Shown here: positions 34,453 through 43,277 of the stretch, piece by piece
How positions within the stretch are numbered: position 1 is the first letter of the stretch
Layout: every line of letters starts with the position of its first letter
Assembly: GCA_965203685.1 (NCBI GenBank)
Contig: OZ241908.1
Span: 310,001 to 374,000 of the forward strand
DNA from: VXYL01 sp965203685
GTDB lineage: Bacteria; Pseudomonadota; Gammaproteobacteria; Pseudomonadales; Azotimanducaceae
Reading direction: 5' to 3'
Length of the DNA stretch: 64,000 bases
Program-made: the position numbers and the translations under genes
Notes under the pieces: generated by a model
Databases searched by the model: none
The model's input: only the letters and a program-made list of their open reading frames with translations
What the model was told of the DNA's origin: nothing

Positions 34453-35376
34453 ATGAAAATCGGAATCTACGGCGGTAACGTGCGCCGCGGGAAGCCCTTG
34501 TCGTCGCTGGTGGACGAGATCGTCGAGAAGGAGCAGGAGGGCTTTTCGAGTTACTGGACCCCCCAGGTGGGCACGTTCGACGCCTTGACGATGCTGGCCC
34601 TGGCCGGGCAGGCGACGAGCAGCATCGAACTGGGCACGGCCGTCGTGCCGAGTTACCCGCGCCATCCGAGTGCCCTTGCCCAGCAAGCAGCGACGGTGAA
34701 CGCGCTTTGCGGCGGTCGCTTGGTGCTTGGCGTCGGGCCTTCGCATGCGCCGGGAATCGAGGCCCTCGGCCTCGCCTACGACCGGCCGGCTCTGCACATG
34801 CGCGAATACGTGAGCGTGTTGAAGGCCCTTGGCGAAGAAGGGCGCGTCGACTTCCAGGGCGACATGTACCAGGTGCGCACCGGGTTTGCCTGTCCCGATG
34901 CCACGCCGTTCGCGGTGGTCATCTCCGCGCTCGCGCCGCTGATGCTGCGGGCGGCGGGAGAAGTCGCCGACGGCACGGTGACTTGGATGGTCGGCAAGAA
35001 CACCATCGCCGGCAGTACCGCACCGCGGATCACGGCGGCTGCCGCCAATGCGGGTCGTGACGCACCGCGGGTCATCGTCGGCTTGCCGGTCTGCGTCCAT
35101 GACGACAAGGCCCAGGCCACGGCCCGCGCGGTGCAGATCTTCCAAGGCTACGGCCAGCTTCCGAACTATCGCCGCCAACTCGACGCGGAGGGCATCGACC
35201 AGGCCGGTGAGATCGCGGTGGTTGGCAATGAGGACGAAGTGAGCGCGGAGCTTGAAGCGTACTTCGACGCCGGTGCCACGGAGGTGATCGCCAGCGTCTA
35301 CCCGGCCGGCGACGACAGCCGCGGCTCGTTCGCCCGTACCAACGCCTTGCTGAAGTCGCTTGCCGCGGCCAGCTGA
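34453..35376 (+). CDS. LLM-class flavin-dependent oxidoreductase, TIGR03564-like
   Basis: Luciferase-like TIM-barrel enzyme of 307 residues. It begins MKIGIYGG, and ELGTAVVPSYPRHPSALAQQ, GGRLVLGVGPSH, YDRPALHMREYV and ADGTVTWMVG match the TIGR03564 subgroup of F420-dependent-type LLM enzymes. AGGAG lies 5 bases before the ATG at 34453, which settles the start. No F420 biosynthesis gene is in the window, so FMN use is possible. It is divergent from the Gfo/Idh/MocA gene. Confidence 0.9.
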   Translation: MKIGIYGGNVRRGKPLSSLVDEIVEKEQEGFSSYWTPQVGTFDALTMLALAGQATSSIELGTAVVPSYPRHPSALAQQAATVNALCGGRLVLGVGPSHAPGIEALGLAYDRPALHMREYVSVLKALGEEGRVDFQGDMYQVRTGFACPDATPFAVVISALAPLMLRAAGEVADGTVTWMVGKNTIAGSTAPRITAAAANAGRDAPRVIVGLPVCVHDDKAQATARAVQIFQGYGQLPNYRRQLDAEGIDQAGEIAVVGNEDEVSAELEAYFDAGATEVIASVYPAGDDSRGSFARTNALLKSLAAAS

Positions 35377-35402
35377 ACGGACGCGTCGTTGAGGGTTCGT
35401 TC

Positions 35403-38303
35403 ATGAACGCACGCATCAGTTGGCTCTTGGCCGCCGTATTGGTGGCGGGTTGCTCCGAGGCGCCAACGCCTGCCGAGGACGATGCCGCGTCTTTGCCGCC
35501 GGGCGTCACCTTTGTCGATGCCGTCGAGCGCAAGCCGGACGATGCGAACTCCCAGGGGAGTTCGGTCGTTATCCCGTATCGGCGATTCCGGCTCGACAAC
35601 GGCCTCACCGTGATCCTGCACCGGGACTCCTCGGATCCGCTCGTGCACGTCGACGTCACCTATCACGTCGGCTCCGCGCGCGAAGACGTCGGCAAGTCGG
35701 GCTTTGCGCACTTCTTCGAGCACATGATGTTCCAGGGCTCGGAGAACGTCGGCGACGAGCAGCACTTCAAGATCGTCTCCGAGTCTGGCGGCACGTTGAA
35801 TGGCACCACCAGCACCGACCGCACCAACTATTTCCAAACGGCACCGTCGAATCAGCTTGAGAAACTCCTCTGGCTGGAAGCCGACCGGCTGGGCTTCCTG
35901 CTCGACGCCGTCACCCAGGAGAAGTTCGAGGTCCAGCGCGACACCGTCAAGAACGAACGCGCCCAGCGCGTGGACAACGTGCCCTACGGTCTGCTCAACG
36001 AGCGGGTCGGCGAGGCCATGTACCCGGAAGGCCACCCGTATTCGTGGCTGACGATCGGCTATGTCGAGGACCTCGACCGGGTCGACGTCAACGACTTGAA
36101 GCAGTTCTTCCTGCGCTGGTACGGGCCCAACAACGCCGTGTTGACCATCGGCGGCGATTTCGACGAGGCGCAGACCTTGGCTTGGGTGGCCAAGTATTTC
36201 GGCCCTGTTCCAAGGGGACCAGACGTGGCCAAGCCGGACAAGCCGCCGGTCATCTTGGACGAGACCCGCTACATCTCCCTTGAGGACAACGTCGCGCTAC
36301 CACTGCTGTTCATCGGCCGTCCTACCGTCTACCTGTACCACGAGGACGAAGCGCCGCTTGATGTGCTGATGTTCATCCTCGGGCAGGGCGAGACGTCGCT
36401 CCTGTACAAGAACCTAGTCAAGAACCAGATCGCCGTGCAGGCCCAAGCCGGTCATGGCTGCCGGGAGCTGTCCTGCACATTTTCCGTCATCGCCTTGCCC
36501 AATCCCGCGGCGGGCAAGACGCTTGCCGATCTCGAGCGGATCGTGGACGAATCGCTGGCCGAGTTCGAGGAACGGGGCATCACGGACGACGACTTGCTGC
36601 GCACCAAGATGGCCATCGTCTCGGGCAAGATCTACGGCCTTGAGAGCGTCGCTGGCAAGGTCAGTCAACTTGCCGCCTACCAGTACTTGACCGGGAAGCC
36701 GGATTTCGCGCCCCGCGACGTCGCGCGCTACGAGAACGTGACCAAGGCCGATGTGATGCGCGTCTACGAGCAGTACATCAAGGACACGCCCGCGGTGGTC
36801 ATGAGCATCGTGCCCCATGGACAGGCGGCCTTGCGCGCCAGCGAGGACACGTGGGAGCGCTACGAGCGCACGTTGCCGGACTACGAGAAAGTGGCGGCAG
36901 AGGAGCTTGACTACCGGCGCGCCGAAGACGACTTCGACCGCAGCGTGATACCGCCTGCGGGTGCCAATCCTGTCATCACATTGCCGGACATCTGGCGTGG
37001 CGAACTCGACAACGGGATTGCCGTCCTCGGTGCGCGCAACGTGGAGACGCCGACGACGGCGATCCGACTACGCATCGCGGCGGGGCAGCGCCACGAGAGC
37101 GTCGAGCAACTCGGCCTCGCCGCACTCACCGCGAGCATGATGGACGAAGCGACCGAAGAGTCGAGCAACGAGGAGTTGAGCGACCGGCTGCAGAAGCTCG
37201 GATCGAGCGTGTCCTTCGGCGCCGGCAACGATGACACCGTCGCCACCGTGCGTTCCCTCACCAGGAATCTCGACGAAACGCTCGCGATCCTGGCCGAGAA
37301 ACTGTTGCAACCGAAGTTGGCTCCCGAGGACTTCGCGAGGGTCCAGGCGCAAACGCTGCAAGCCATCGAGCAAAGCAAGAAGCAGGCGGCGGCCACGGCG
37401 CAAGTGGTGTACCAACAGCTCCTCATGGGTCGTGACAACCCGATCGCCTACTTGGACATGGGCACCTCCGCCACCGTTGCCGCGTTGACCCTCGACGACG
37501 TCCGCGGCTACTACCAGGCGCACTACTCGCCGAAGATCGCGTCCATCGTCGCCGTCAGCAACCTTGACCGCACGGAGCTGCTCCCCAAGCTCAAGGTTCT
37601 CGAGCAGTGGCAGGGACCGGACGTGCCCGCGCCACAACTCAAGCCGTTCCCGGAAACCGGGGGAACCCGGATCTACCTGGTCGACAAGCCGAACGCGGTG
37701 CAGTCTGAGATCCGTATCGGTAGACCGGCGCTCAGCTACGACGCCACGGGCGAGTTCTACCGCGCCGGGCTCGCGAACTTCGTGCTCGGCGGCGCCTTCA
37801 ACAGCCGCATCAACCTGAACCTGCGCGAGGACAAGGGCTACACCTACGGTGCCCGATCGATGTTCGTGGGCGAAATGGACTACGGCGTGTTCACGGCCAT
37901 GGCCGGCGTGCGCGGCGACACCACGGCGGCGTCAATCGTCGAGTTCGAAACGGAGATCCGCCGGTACGCCGAGGACGGAATCCAAGCCGACGAGTTGGCC
38001 TTTACGCGCAATGCCATCGGCCAGCGCGATGCGCTGCGATACGAGACGCCGGGGCAGAAGCTCGCGTTCCTGTCGCGCCTCCAGACCTACGGTCTCGACG
38101 ATGATTTCGTCGATCAGCAGAACGCCATCCTTGAGTCGATCCCGGCCGAGGAACTGAACGCCGTCGCCGCCAAGTACCTCACCATGGACGAGATGATCAT
38201 CGTGGTGGTCGGAGACCGGGGTACCATCGAGGAAGACTTGGCGGGGCTCGGCTACGAAATCGTCCACCTCGACGCCGCGGGGAACGTCGTTGTCGACACT
38301 TAA
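35403..38303 (+). CDS. M16 family zinc peptidase, lipoprotein
   Basis: Two-lobed insulinase-type peptidase of 966 residues, the full duplicated form. The signal peptide ends in VAGC (Cys17), so it is probably a periplasmic lipoprotein. The active lobe has HFFEH (103-107), the inverted zinc motif HxxEH with Glu106 as base, followed by a downstream Glu ligand in ERAQRVDN. The second, inactive M16 lobe starts near 530 and includes the R-Y-type loop (GAFNSRINLNLREDKGYTYGARS). GAGGG lies 7 bases before the ATG. It overlaps the following hydrolase gene by 14 bases. Confidence 0.93.
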   Translation: MNARISWLLAAVLVAGCSEAPTPAEDDAASLPPGVTFVDAVERKPDDANSQGSSVVIPYRRFRLDNGLTVILHRDSSDPLVHVDVTYHVGSAREDVGKSGFAHFFEHMMFQGSENVGDEQHFKIVSESGGTLNGTTSTDRTNYFQTAPSNQLEKLLWLEADRLGFLLDAVTQEKFEVQRDTVKNERAQRVDNVPYGLLNERVGEAMYPEGHPYSWLTIGYVEDLDRVDVNDLKQFFLRWYGPNNAVLTIGGDFDEAQTLAWVAKYFGPVPRGPDVAKPDKPPVILDETRYISLEDNVALPLLFIGRPTVYLYHEDEAPLDVLMFILGQGETSLLYKNLVKNQIAVQAQAGHGCRELSCTFSVIALPNPAAGKTLADLERIVDESLAEFEERGITDDDLLRTKMAIVSGKIYGLESVAGKVSQLAAYQYLTGKPDFAPRDVARYENVTKADVMRVYEQYIKDTPAVVMSIVPHGQAALRASEDTWERYERTLPDYEKVAAEELDYRRAEDDFDRSVIPPAGANPVITLPDIWRGELDNGIAVLGARNVETPTTAIRLRIAAGQRHESVEQLGLAALTASMMDEATEESSNEELSDRLQKLGSSVSFGAGNDDTVATVRSLTRNLDETLAILAEKLLQPKLAPEDFARVQAQTLQAIEQSKKQAAATAQVVYQQLLMGRDNPIAYLDMGTSATVAALTLDDVRGYYQAHYSPKIASIVAVSNLDRTELLPKLKVLEQWQGPDVPAPQLKPFPETGGTRIYLVDKPNAVQSEIRIGRPALSYDATGEFYRAGLANFVLGGAFNSRINLNLREDKGYTYGARSMFVGEMDYGVFTAMAGVRGDTTAASIVEFETEIRRYAEDGIQADELAFTRNAIGQRDALRYETPGQKLAFLSRLQTYGLDDDFVDQQNAILESIPAEELNAVAAKYLTMDEMIIVVVGDRGTIEEDLAGLGYEIVHLDAAGNVVVDT

Positions 38304-39120
38304 GGTCGCCGTCGAGCACAACGTCGTCGTTGGGACCGGCGGCGGGCGCGACCTGCATGCGGACGTTTATCGTCCGGCGGACGGCAACCGCGCGGGCGTG
38401 CTCATGATCCACGGCGGCGGCTGGCGCATGGGATCGAAGGACATGATGCCGCCGCAGGCAACCGCGCTCGCCCGAGCCGGCTTCACGTGCGCGGCGATCG
38501 AGTACCGCCTGACCCCCGAAGCGTCGTGGCCAGCGCAGATCCATGACGTCAAGGCGGCGCTGCGCTGGTTCCGCGCCAACGCAGACGCCTTGGTCGTGGA
38601 CTCGGACAAGATCGCCGTGTCGGGCAACTCGGCCGGCGGGCACTTGGCGCTCCTGCTGGCAGGCACGGTGGGACACCCGGACTTCGAAGGTGAAGGCGGC
38701 AACCCGGGCGTGGACACTTCCGTCGCGGCGGTGGTTGCGGTCTATCCTCCGGTGCTCTTCCACGTCGGGGAACGGCCGTCCGGCGCCAACGCGGCAACCG
38801 CGCTGCTCGGTGCCGACCCCGACCCGGCGGAGGCTGCAGCGGCGAGCCCGATCGAGACGGTACACGGCGACTTCCCGCCGACCTTCTTTCTGCACGGCAA
38901 TGCCGACCGCGTGGTGCCGGTGACCGCGAGCCTCAACATGTACCGGCGCTTGAGCGAGGTCGGCGCCCGGGCCGAGATGCACATCTACGCTGAACAGCCG
39001 CATGGCTGGGCGCGATGGGCGGCTTGGGTCGAGCCGACGATGGCCGAAGCGGCGGTGTTCCTGGACCGGTATGTGGTGGCTCCCGAACGGTACGCGCCAC
39101 CGGACGACGGGGCGGGATGA
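38290..39120 (+). CDS. Alpha/beta hydrolase fold carboxylesterase
   Basis: Esterase/lipase-like protein of 276 residues related to the HSL and BD-FAE groups. The oxyanion motif is HGGGW, the nucleophile elbow is GNSAGG, the acid probably lies in HGNADRVVP (Asp) and the His in EQPHGW. Start uncertain: a TTG at 38290 overlaps the M16 gene by 14 bases and no ATG exists nearby in frame. The stop overlaps the mlaA start (ATGA). Substrate unknown. Confidence 0.87.
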   Translation: MSTLKVAVEHNVVVGTGGGRDLHADVYRPADGNRAGVLMIHGGGWRMGSKDMMPPQATALARAGFTCAAIEYRLTPEASWPAQIHDVKAALRWFRANADALVVDSDKIAVSGNSAGGHLALLLAGTVGHPDFEGEGGNPGVDTSVAAVVAVYPPVLFHVGERPSGANAATALLGADPDPAEAAAASPIETVHGDFPPTFFLHGNADRVVPVTASLNMYRRLSEVGARAEMHIYAEQPHGWARWAAWVEPTMAEAAVFLDRYVVAPERYAPPDDGAG

Positions 39121-39821
39121 CGACTGTGAAGGCGACGGTTCAGGCCGCTTTGATCGCCATCGTGGTGGGAGTAGCTGCGGACTCCTCCGGCTCGTCCGAG
39201 GGCGAGGTTGTCCCGCCGGCCGACGATCCGTTGGCCCCGCTGAACCGCAAGGTGCTGGCGTTCAACTACGTCCTCGACCGCGCCTTGCTCAAGCCCGCGT
39301 CGGTCGTCTACCGCCACGTTGTCCCGCGTTTCGCCCGAACGGGCGTGCGCAACGTCCTGAACAACCTCATCGAGCCACGCACGGTCCTCAACCAGTGCCT
39401 GCAGGGCAAGTTCGGGGTCGCGGGCGCGGATGCCGGACGTTTCCTCGTCAACTCGACCCTTGGCATCGGCGGCTTGTTCGACCCGGCCACGGCGATGGGT
39501 TTGCAGCGCCATCGCGAAGATTTCGGCCAGACGTTGGGACGGTGGGGCGTCGGCACTGGGCCGTACCTTGTGCTGCCGATCGTCGGCCCGTCTACGCTGC
39601 GCGATGGCGGTGCCAAGCTCGTCGATGTCGCGACCGGCCCGTTGCGCGCGGTGGACGATGACGGGGTCCGCATCGGGGTCGGCGTGCTCGATCGCGTCGA
39701 CGCGCGGGCACGTCAACCGGACCTGTCCGGCCAGTGGGGCGACGACCCGTATGTCTATTTGCGCGAGAACCACCTCGCGCGGAGAGCGGCTGACATCGAG
39801 GACGAACTTCCACTCGAATAG
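39117..39821 (+). CDS. mlaA: MlaA family outer-membrane phospholipid-removal protein, no lipobox
   Basis: Homologue of MlaA/VacJ, which removes mislocalised phospholipids from the outer leaflet; 234 residues. The core matches: DPLAPLNRKVLAFNYVLDRALLKP, VRNVLNNLIEPRTVLNQCLQGK, GRFLVNSTLGIGGLFDPAT and LPIVGPSTLRDG. The hydrophobic leader VQAALIAIVVGVAADSSG has no Cys, so the lipid anchor normal for MlaA is absent and cleavage by signal peptidase I is likely. The ATG overlaps the esterase stop. The rest of the mla system (mlaFEDCB) is not in the window. Confidence 0.88.
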   Translation: MTTVKATVQAALIAIVVGVAADSSGSSEGEVVPPADDPLAPLNRKVLAFNYVLDRALLKPASVVYRHVVPRFARTGVRNVLNNLIEPRTVLNQCLQGKFGVAGADAGRFLVNSTLGIGGLFDPATAMGLQRHREDFGQTLGRWGVGTGPYLVLPIVGPSTLRDGGAKLVDVATGPLRAVDDDGVRIGVGVLDRVDARARQPDLSGQWGDDPYVYLRENHLARRAADIEDELPLE

Positions 39822-39837
39822 CCGTTCGGTGCCCAAC

Positions 39838-39897
39838 ATGGGCGATTTCCTACGCGAAGACGCGCATAAGTCCTACGCGCATTCGAGAAATCTGCCC
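39838..39897. repeat. Intergenic element with inverted arms and internal repeats
   Basis: It begins with the 16-base sequence also found at 32785. The left arm GGGCGATTTC (39840-39849) pairs with GAAATC-T-GCCC (39887-39897) with one bulged T. Inside, TCCTACGCG occurs twice (39848 and 39871) and CGCGCAT twice. It lies behind mlaA and before a hypothetical gene and has no T-run, so it looks like a REP-type or mobile palindromic element rather than a terminator. Confidence 0.5.
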
Positions 39898-39958
39898 TAA
39901 ACCTCGCGCCTCCCGGGCTCTAGGGTTGTCATGCCACGCCGCATGAGGGCCGAAAAAA

Positions 39959-40426
39959 ATGGACCGGCCGACGCTCGGGGATTTCGCCGACGCCGCTTTG
40001 CTTGAGGACCTGATCCGCGTTCTGCTGGCGAAGCGGTTTCCGCGGGCCTGGCTGAATCGACTCGGCTTCGAGTCCATGGTGCGCGTCCCCGATGCCTGGG
40101 TCGCACCGCGGTGGCGCTGTGCGGACGTGGTGGCGAGCATCCCCCTTGCACCGGATGGACCCGAGCCGCAGCCGACCCACACGGTGGTCGCGGTGAAGTT
40201 GACCGCATTCGTCGCGCCGGAATTGCATGAGCGCTTGCGCCATCACGTGGCGCTCTTGGAACGCGAGTTCGACCGTCGACGCGCATTCGGAGCGCCCGAC
40301 CATCCGCCGCTCATTACCGCCGTCGTCATGGTCGAAGGACGCAGCGTGCCCAAGGGTCCCCGCGCCGCAAGCGCAACCCGGCGTGTCGTCCGGTGGCGGC
40401 CCGGCGCCGTGCGCTTCATACGCTAA
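39959..40426 (+). CDS. Hypothetical protein, possibly degenerate Rpn-type nuclease
   Basis: Open frame of 155 residues starting at ATG after an A7 run, with GAGGG about 9 bases upstream. I do not recognise it with confidence. The order of features (a short N-terminal helix, RCADVVASIPL, then THTVVAVKLTAFVAPELHERLRHHVALL and HPPLITAVVMVEG) resembles the Rpn/PD-(D/E)XK transposase-like family. In active members the second strand carries E-x-Q, and here it reads K-L-T, so a nuclease would be inactive. It is flanked by the intergenic element at 39838 and converges on the permease pair. Confidence 0.5.
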   Translation: MDRPTLGDFADAALLEDLIRVLLAKRFPRAWLNRLGFESMVRVPDAWVAPRWRCADVVASIPLAPDGPEPQPTHTVVAVKLTAFVAPELHERLRHHVALLEREFDRRRAFGAPDHPPLITAVVMVEGRSVPKGPRAASATRRVVRWRPGAVRFIR

Positions 40427-40438
40427 GGAGTCGGCCCC

Positions 40439-41626
40439 TCATACGACTTGGAGGCCCCGGGCAATTGGCCCATTTGCGGCCCTGATGGCCGGCAATAGCG
40501 CGCCGACAAGTCCGATTGCACACGCCCAGACGACTCCGAGGACCATGTGCTCCACCCCAACGTTCAGACGCAACGTCAGGTGATTGACGCTTGCGCCGGG
40601 CCCGAGATATTGCGTCGCAGCGAACGTGTTGCCGTCGACAAAGATCCAAGCAAGCACCGCTCCCGCCAACGCACCGACGATGGCCAGCAAGGTGGACTCC
40701 ACGAGAACCGAGACGGTGATCGGGAACACGCCAAATCCGATGGCGCGCAGTGTCGCAACCTCGACGGTTCGCGCATCCACGGCGGAATAGGTCATGTTGA
40801 GGGCGCCGCACGTGGCCCCGAACGCCATGATCGCGCCGACGACGTAGGCAACCACGTACGCCAGCCGAGACATGGTCTCCGCTTGGCCCCGGTAGTAGGC
40901 CGATTCGCGCTCCGCCTTGAGGTTCGCTCCAGGGATGGCGGCAACCGCGGACCGGAACCGCTCGAAGCCGTCGGCCGACCGGAGCCGGACCGTCGCTGAA
41001 CTGAGTTCGTTGCGGCCGACGGCGGCCATCAGCGTCGGACCGTCCGCGAGCAGCTCCGACTCGTGCGCGTCACCACCGCTCTCGAAAACCCCGACGATTC
41101 GCCAATCGACGCCGCCGACCTTCAGATCGCCGCCGACGGCGAGAGACGGCGCCGACCGCTGTGCGAGTCGTCCGACAGCCAACTCGTGCCGGCCTTGCGT
41201 CGCCATCCTGCCCTCAACCACGCGGAGCTCCGGTCGCAACTCGAACCCGGCGGCGGTGAGTCCGCGAATGAGCACCAGATTGTCTGCGTCATCGAGCATC
41301 ACGTTGACGAGGACCTCGGGCGAGACGGCGATGTCGCCGTCTCGCTGGCGTGCAATGCCGGGAAGGGAACGCAGCCTTGCAGCGTCCTCCCGGCTGAGCG
41401 AACTGAGCGATTCGACAACGGCGCCGTTCCTGAGCACCAGGACGCGATCTGGATGTCCCGTCGTGGCGACGGCATCGGTCAGGCTGGACGCGAGGCCAAG
41501 CGTCATGACGAGGACAAAGACCACACAGGCGATGCCGACCGTGACCACCGCAGATTCGCCTGCCCTGCCGGGAATGCTGCGCAGGCTGACCGACGTGATG
41601 TGCAGTATCTCCTTGATCCCGGGCAT
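40439..41626 (-). CDS. FtsX-like ABC transporter permease
   Basis: Inner-membrane protein of 395 residues. It has an N-terminal helix (ESAVVTVGIACVVFVLVMTLGLA) and a roughly 220-residue periplasmic MacB-type domain. Three C-terminal helices follow, with the FtsX features AVDARTVEVATLRAIGFG and LLPAIRAANGPIARGL. The ATG at 41626 overlaps the upstream stop by one base (TGATG), which sets the start; a longer reading to 41683 was rejected. It pairs with the next permease. No ATP-binding or adaptor gene is adjacent, so the pair is an orphan half-exporter here. Confidence 0.88.
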   Translation of the reverse strand: MPGIKEILHITSVSLRSIPGRAGESAVVTVGIACVVFVLVMTLGLASSLTDAVATTGHPDRVLVLRNGAVVESLSSLSREDAARLRSLPGIARQRDGDIAVSPEVLVNVMLDDADNLVLIRGLTAAGFELRPELRVVEGRMATQGRHELAVGRLAQRSAPSLAVGGDLKVGGVDWRIVGVFESGGDAHESELLADGPTLMAAVGRNELSSATVRLRSADGFERFRSAVAAIPGANLKAERESAYYRGQAETMSRLAYVVAYVVGAIMAFGATCGALNMTYSAVDARTVEVATLRAIGFGVFPITVSVLVESTLLAIVGALAGAVLAWIFVDGNTFAATQYLGPGASVNHLTLRLNVGVEHMVLGVVWACAIGLVGALLPAIRAANGPIARGLQVV

Positions 41627-42786
41627 CACTTGCCACCGATCGCCTCGGTTACCGACACCCTTCGAAGGTAGGTCATCGGCCACAGGGAGATCAGGCCCGC
41701 CAAGGCGATGGCCAACGCAATGGCGGTCGCGTACACCTCACCCGGCAGGTCCAGACCCGGGGCACCGGCGAACTCCAAAATGGGCGGAAGCGAAAGAGCA
41801 CCCGCCAGCAGGCCAGTGAAGGCGCCCCCGGCACAGACAACGAACGCCTCGGCGAGGATCATCATCGAGATGGAGCCGTCCGAAAAGCCCATGGCCTTGA
41901 GGATGCCGAACTCCGGCCTGCGCGACCTCGCGGCCTGAACCATCATCGTCCCGGTCAGGAACAGCAGTGAGAAGAACACGGCGCCGACCACCAGTTCGAC
42001 AAAAAGGCGGAGATCCTCAAGCTGCCTGAGTTGGCCGGAAACCCATTGCTTTTCGCTCAGAGCACGCGTTGGGTGCGACGAGTTGGCGAAGAGTCCGTCT
42101 ATGGCCTTCGCCACCGATGCGGCACGCGTCGGCTCCTCCAGGGCAACGATGAAGTGCCCGACGGTGTCCTTTCCCGCCACCCGGGACTCGTTCAGGTAGG
42201 CATAGTCGAAAAACAGACCGTCCGCGTAGAGCTTGTCGTCCTCCGGATGGCTGTTGGCAATCGCAAGGACGTCGAAAGTCCAGGTCTCGTTGCCTTGGTC
42301 GTTGATCCAGAACGCAGACTTGATCGGAACGCGGTCACCGAGGCGCCAGCCGAAGCGACTTGCCGTCGAACTCCCCACAATCGTGCCGGTTCGCGAGGCT
42401 AGTACGCGATCGAGTTGATCTCTCGACACCCTGATTTCCGGCACCACGTCCAGGAAAGCCTCAAGGTCGACGGCCGCGGCACTCACAGGCTGGTTCAGGT
42501 TTTGGTGGTAGCCCCCGAGAAGGGTCGCATGCGTGACTCTTCGAACGTCGTCCAGGTTCGCGATCCGCGAAATGTTTCCTATGGGTAGAGTTTCGAGCGG
42601 CCCCGTACGATGCAGGACGCGAAGCCTCGTGTCGCTCAGCCTGTCGAGTGCCCCGTCGAGTCCCAAGACAACGCCGTTGAGAACGGTGTAGAGCATGAAG
42701 GCCACGAATGTGGCCAGGAACGTCAGGGTCCACCGCAGCGGGCTCCTAAAGGTGTTGTCGACGGCGAGCCTGAACGGGATTGTCAT
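41626..42786 (-). CDS. FtsX-like ABC transporter permease
   Basis: Inner-membrane permease of 386 residues with the same plan as its downstream partner. Helix 1 (RWTLTFLATFVAFMLYTVLNGVVLG) precedes a periplasmic MacB-like domain. The cytoplasmic coupling motif reads RSRRPEFGILKAMGFSDGSI, and the tail LRRVSVTEAIGGK is a close variant of the FtsX ending. It is the first gene of a two-gene minus-strand unit whose promoter must lie in 42787-42950. Substrate unknown; lipoprotein release or export of hydrophobic compounds are family possibilities. Confidence 0.88.
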   Translation of the reverse strand: MTIPFRLAVDNTFRSPLRWTLTFLATFVAFMLYTVLNGVVLGLDGALDRLSDTRLRVLHRTGPLETLPIGNISRIANLDDVRRVTHATLLGGYHQNLNQPVSAAAVDLEAFLDVVPEIRVSRDQLDRVLASRTGTIVGSSTASRFGWRLGDRVPIKSAFWINDQGNETWTFDVLAIANSHPEDDKLYADGLFFDYAYLNESRVAGKDTVGHFIVALEEPTRAASVAKAIDGLFANSSHPTRALSEKQWVSGQLRQLEDLRLFVELVVGAVFFSLLFLTGTMMVQAARSRRPEFGILKAMGFSDGSISMMILAEAFVVCAGGAFTGLLAGALSLPPILEFAGAPGLDLPGEVYATAIALAIALAGLISLWPMTYLRRVSVTEAIGGK

Positions 42787-42893
42787 TGCGACTTCCAGCC
42801 GTGAAACGGCACAAGGTCAAGACCGAGGTCAGCGCGGGAATCGTCGGGCATCCAATCTAGCATCACCTATCGTTGGAAGTACGTACGCGGCCC

Positions 42894-42921
42894 TTGATGC
42901 GTGTGATCGCGGGCGTATGAT
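42894..42921 (+). promoter_or_regulatory. Candidate promoter of the nor operon
   Basis: TTGATG (42894-42899), a 16-base spacer and TATGAT (42916-42921) fit a sigma-70 promoter, with a predicted start near 42928. A GTG at 42927 would then not be translated, which favours the TTG at 42954 as first codon of the operon. No complete FNR/DNR or NorR palindrome was found nearby, only a TTGAT half-site in the -35 box. Confidence 0.45.
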
Positions 42922-42953
42922 CTTGAGTGGTAAGCGACGGTCCTGGAGCGGCG

Positions 42954-43277
42954 TTGGTCGATCCGGTTGACATCCATCGTATAGCGGGCGCCGCGCTGCT
43001 CGGCGGCGCGATCATCCTGTTCGGTGCGGGCTACGCGATCCTCCACGCCCTGTCGCGCCTGTCCGCGTCTCCGCTTCTCGCCGCCTTCTCCCTCGTGTGC
43101 TACGCGGCACTCGCGGCCTGCGTTGCCGGCTTGGCCGTGTTGCTGAACCTGTGGGGTCTCTGGCTGGTGTTGGTCACGCTCATGTTGGTCGGCTACTTCG
43201 TGGCACCGCGGTTCATCTGGCGCTTGTCGGAGGAGGTGCACGAGGAGGATCCCAAGGTGGAGGGATCCCATGTCTGA
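42954..43277 (+). CDS. Small membrane protein upstream of norC
   Basis: About 107 residues with three probable membrane helices (IAGAALLGGAIILFGAGYAIL, the following Ala/Leu-rich segment, and LWLVLVTLMLVGYFV) and an acidic cytoplasmic tail. I do not recognise a family. A TTG at 42954 is preferred because GGAG lies 5 bases upstream; a GTG at 42927 is the alternative. Its last 8 bases overlap norC, so it is part of the nor operon and could help assemble or anchor the reductase (inference). Confidence 0.65.
   Translation: MVDPVDIHRIAGAALLGGAIILFGAGYAILHALSRLSASPLLAAFSLVCYAALAACVAGLAVLLNLWGLWLVLVTLMLVGYFVAPRFIWRLSEEVHEEDPKVEGSHV

Noticed and set aside
42894..42912. FNR/DNR-type box before the nor operon
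   Set aside because: Only the TTGAT half is present; the matching ATCAA half at the required spacing is missing.
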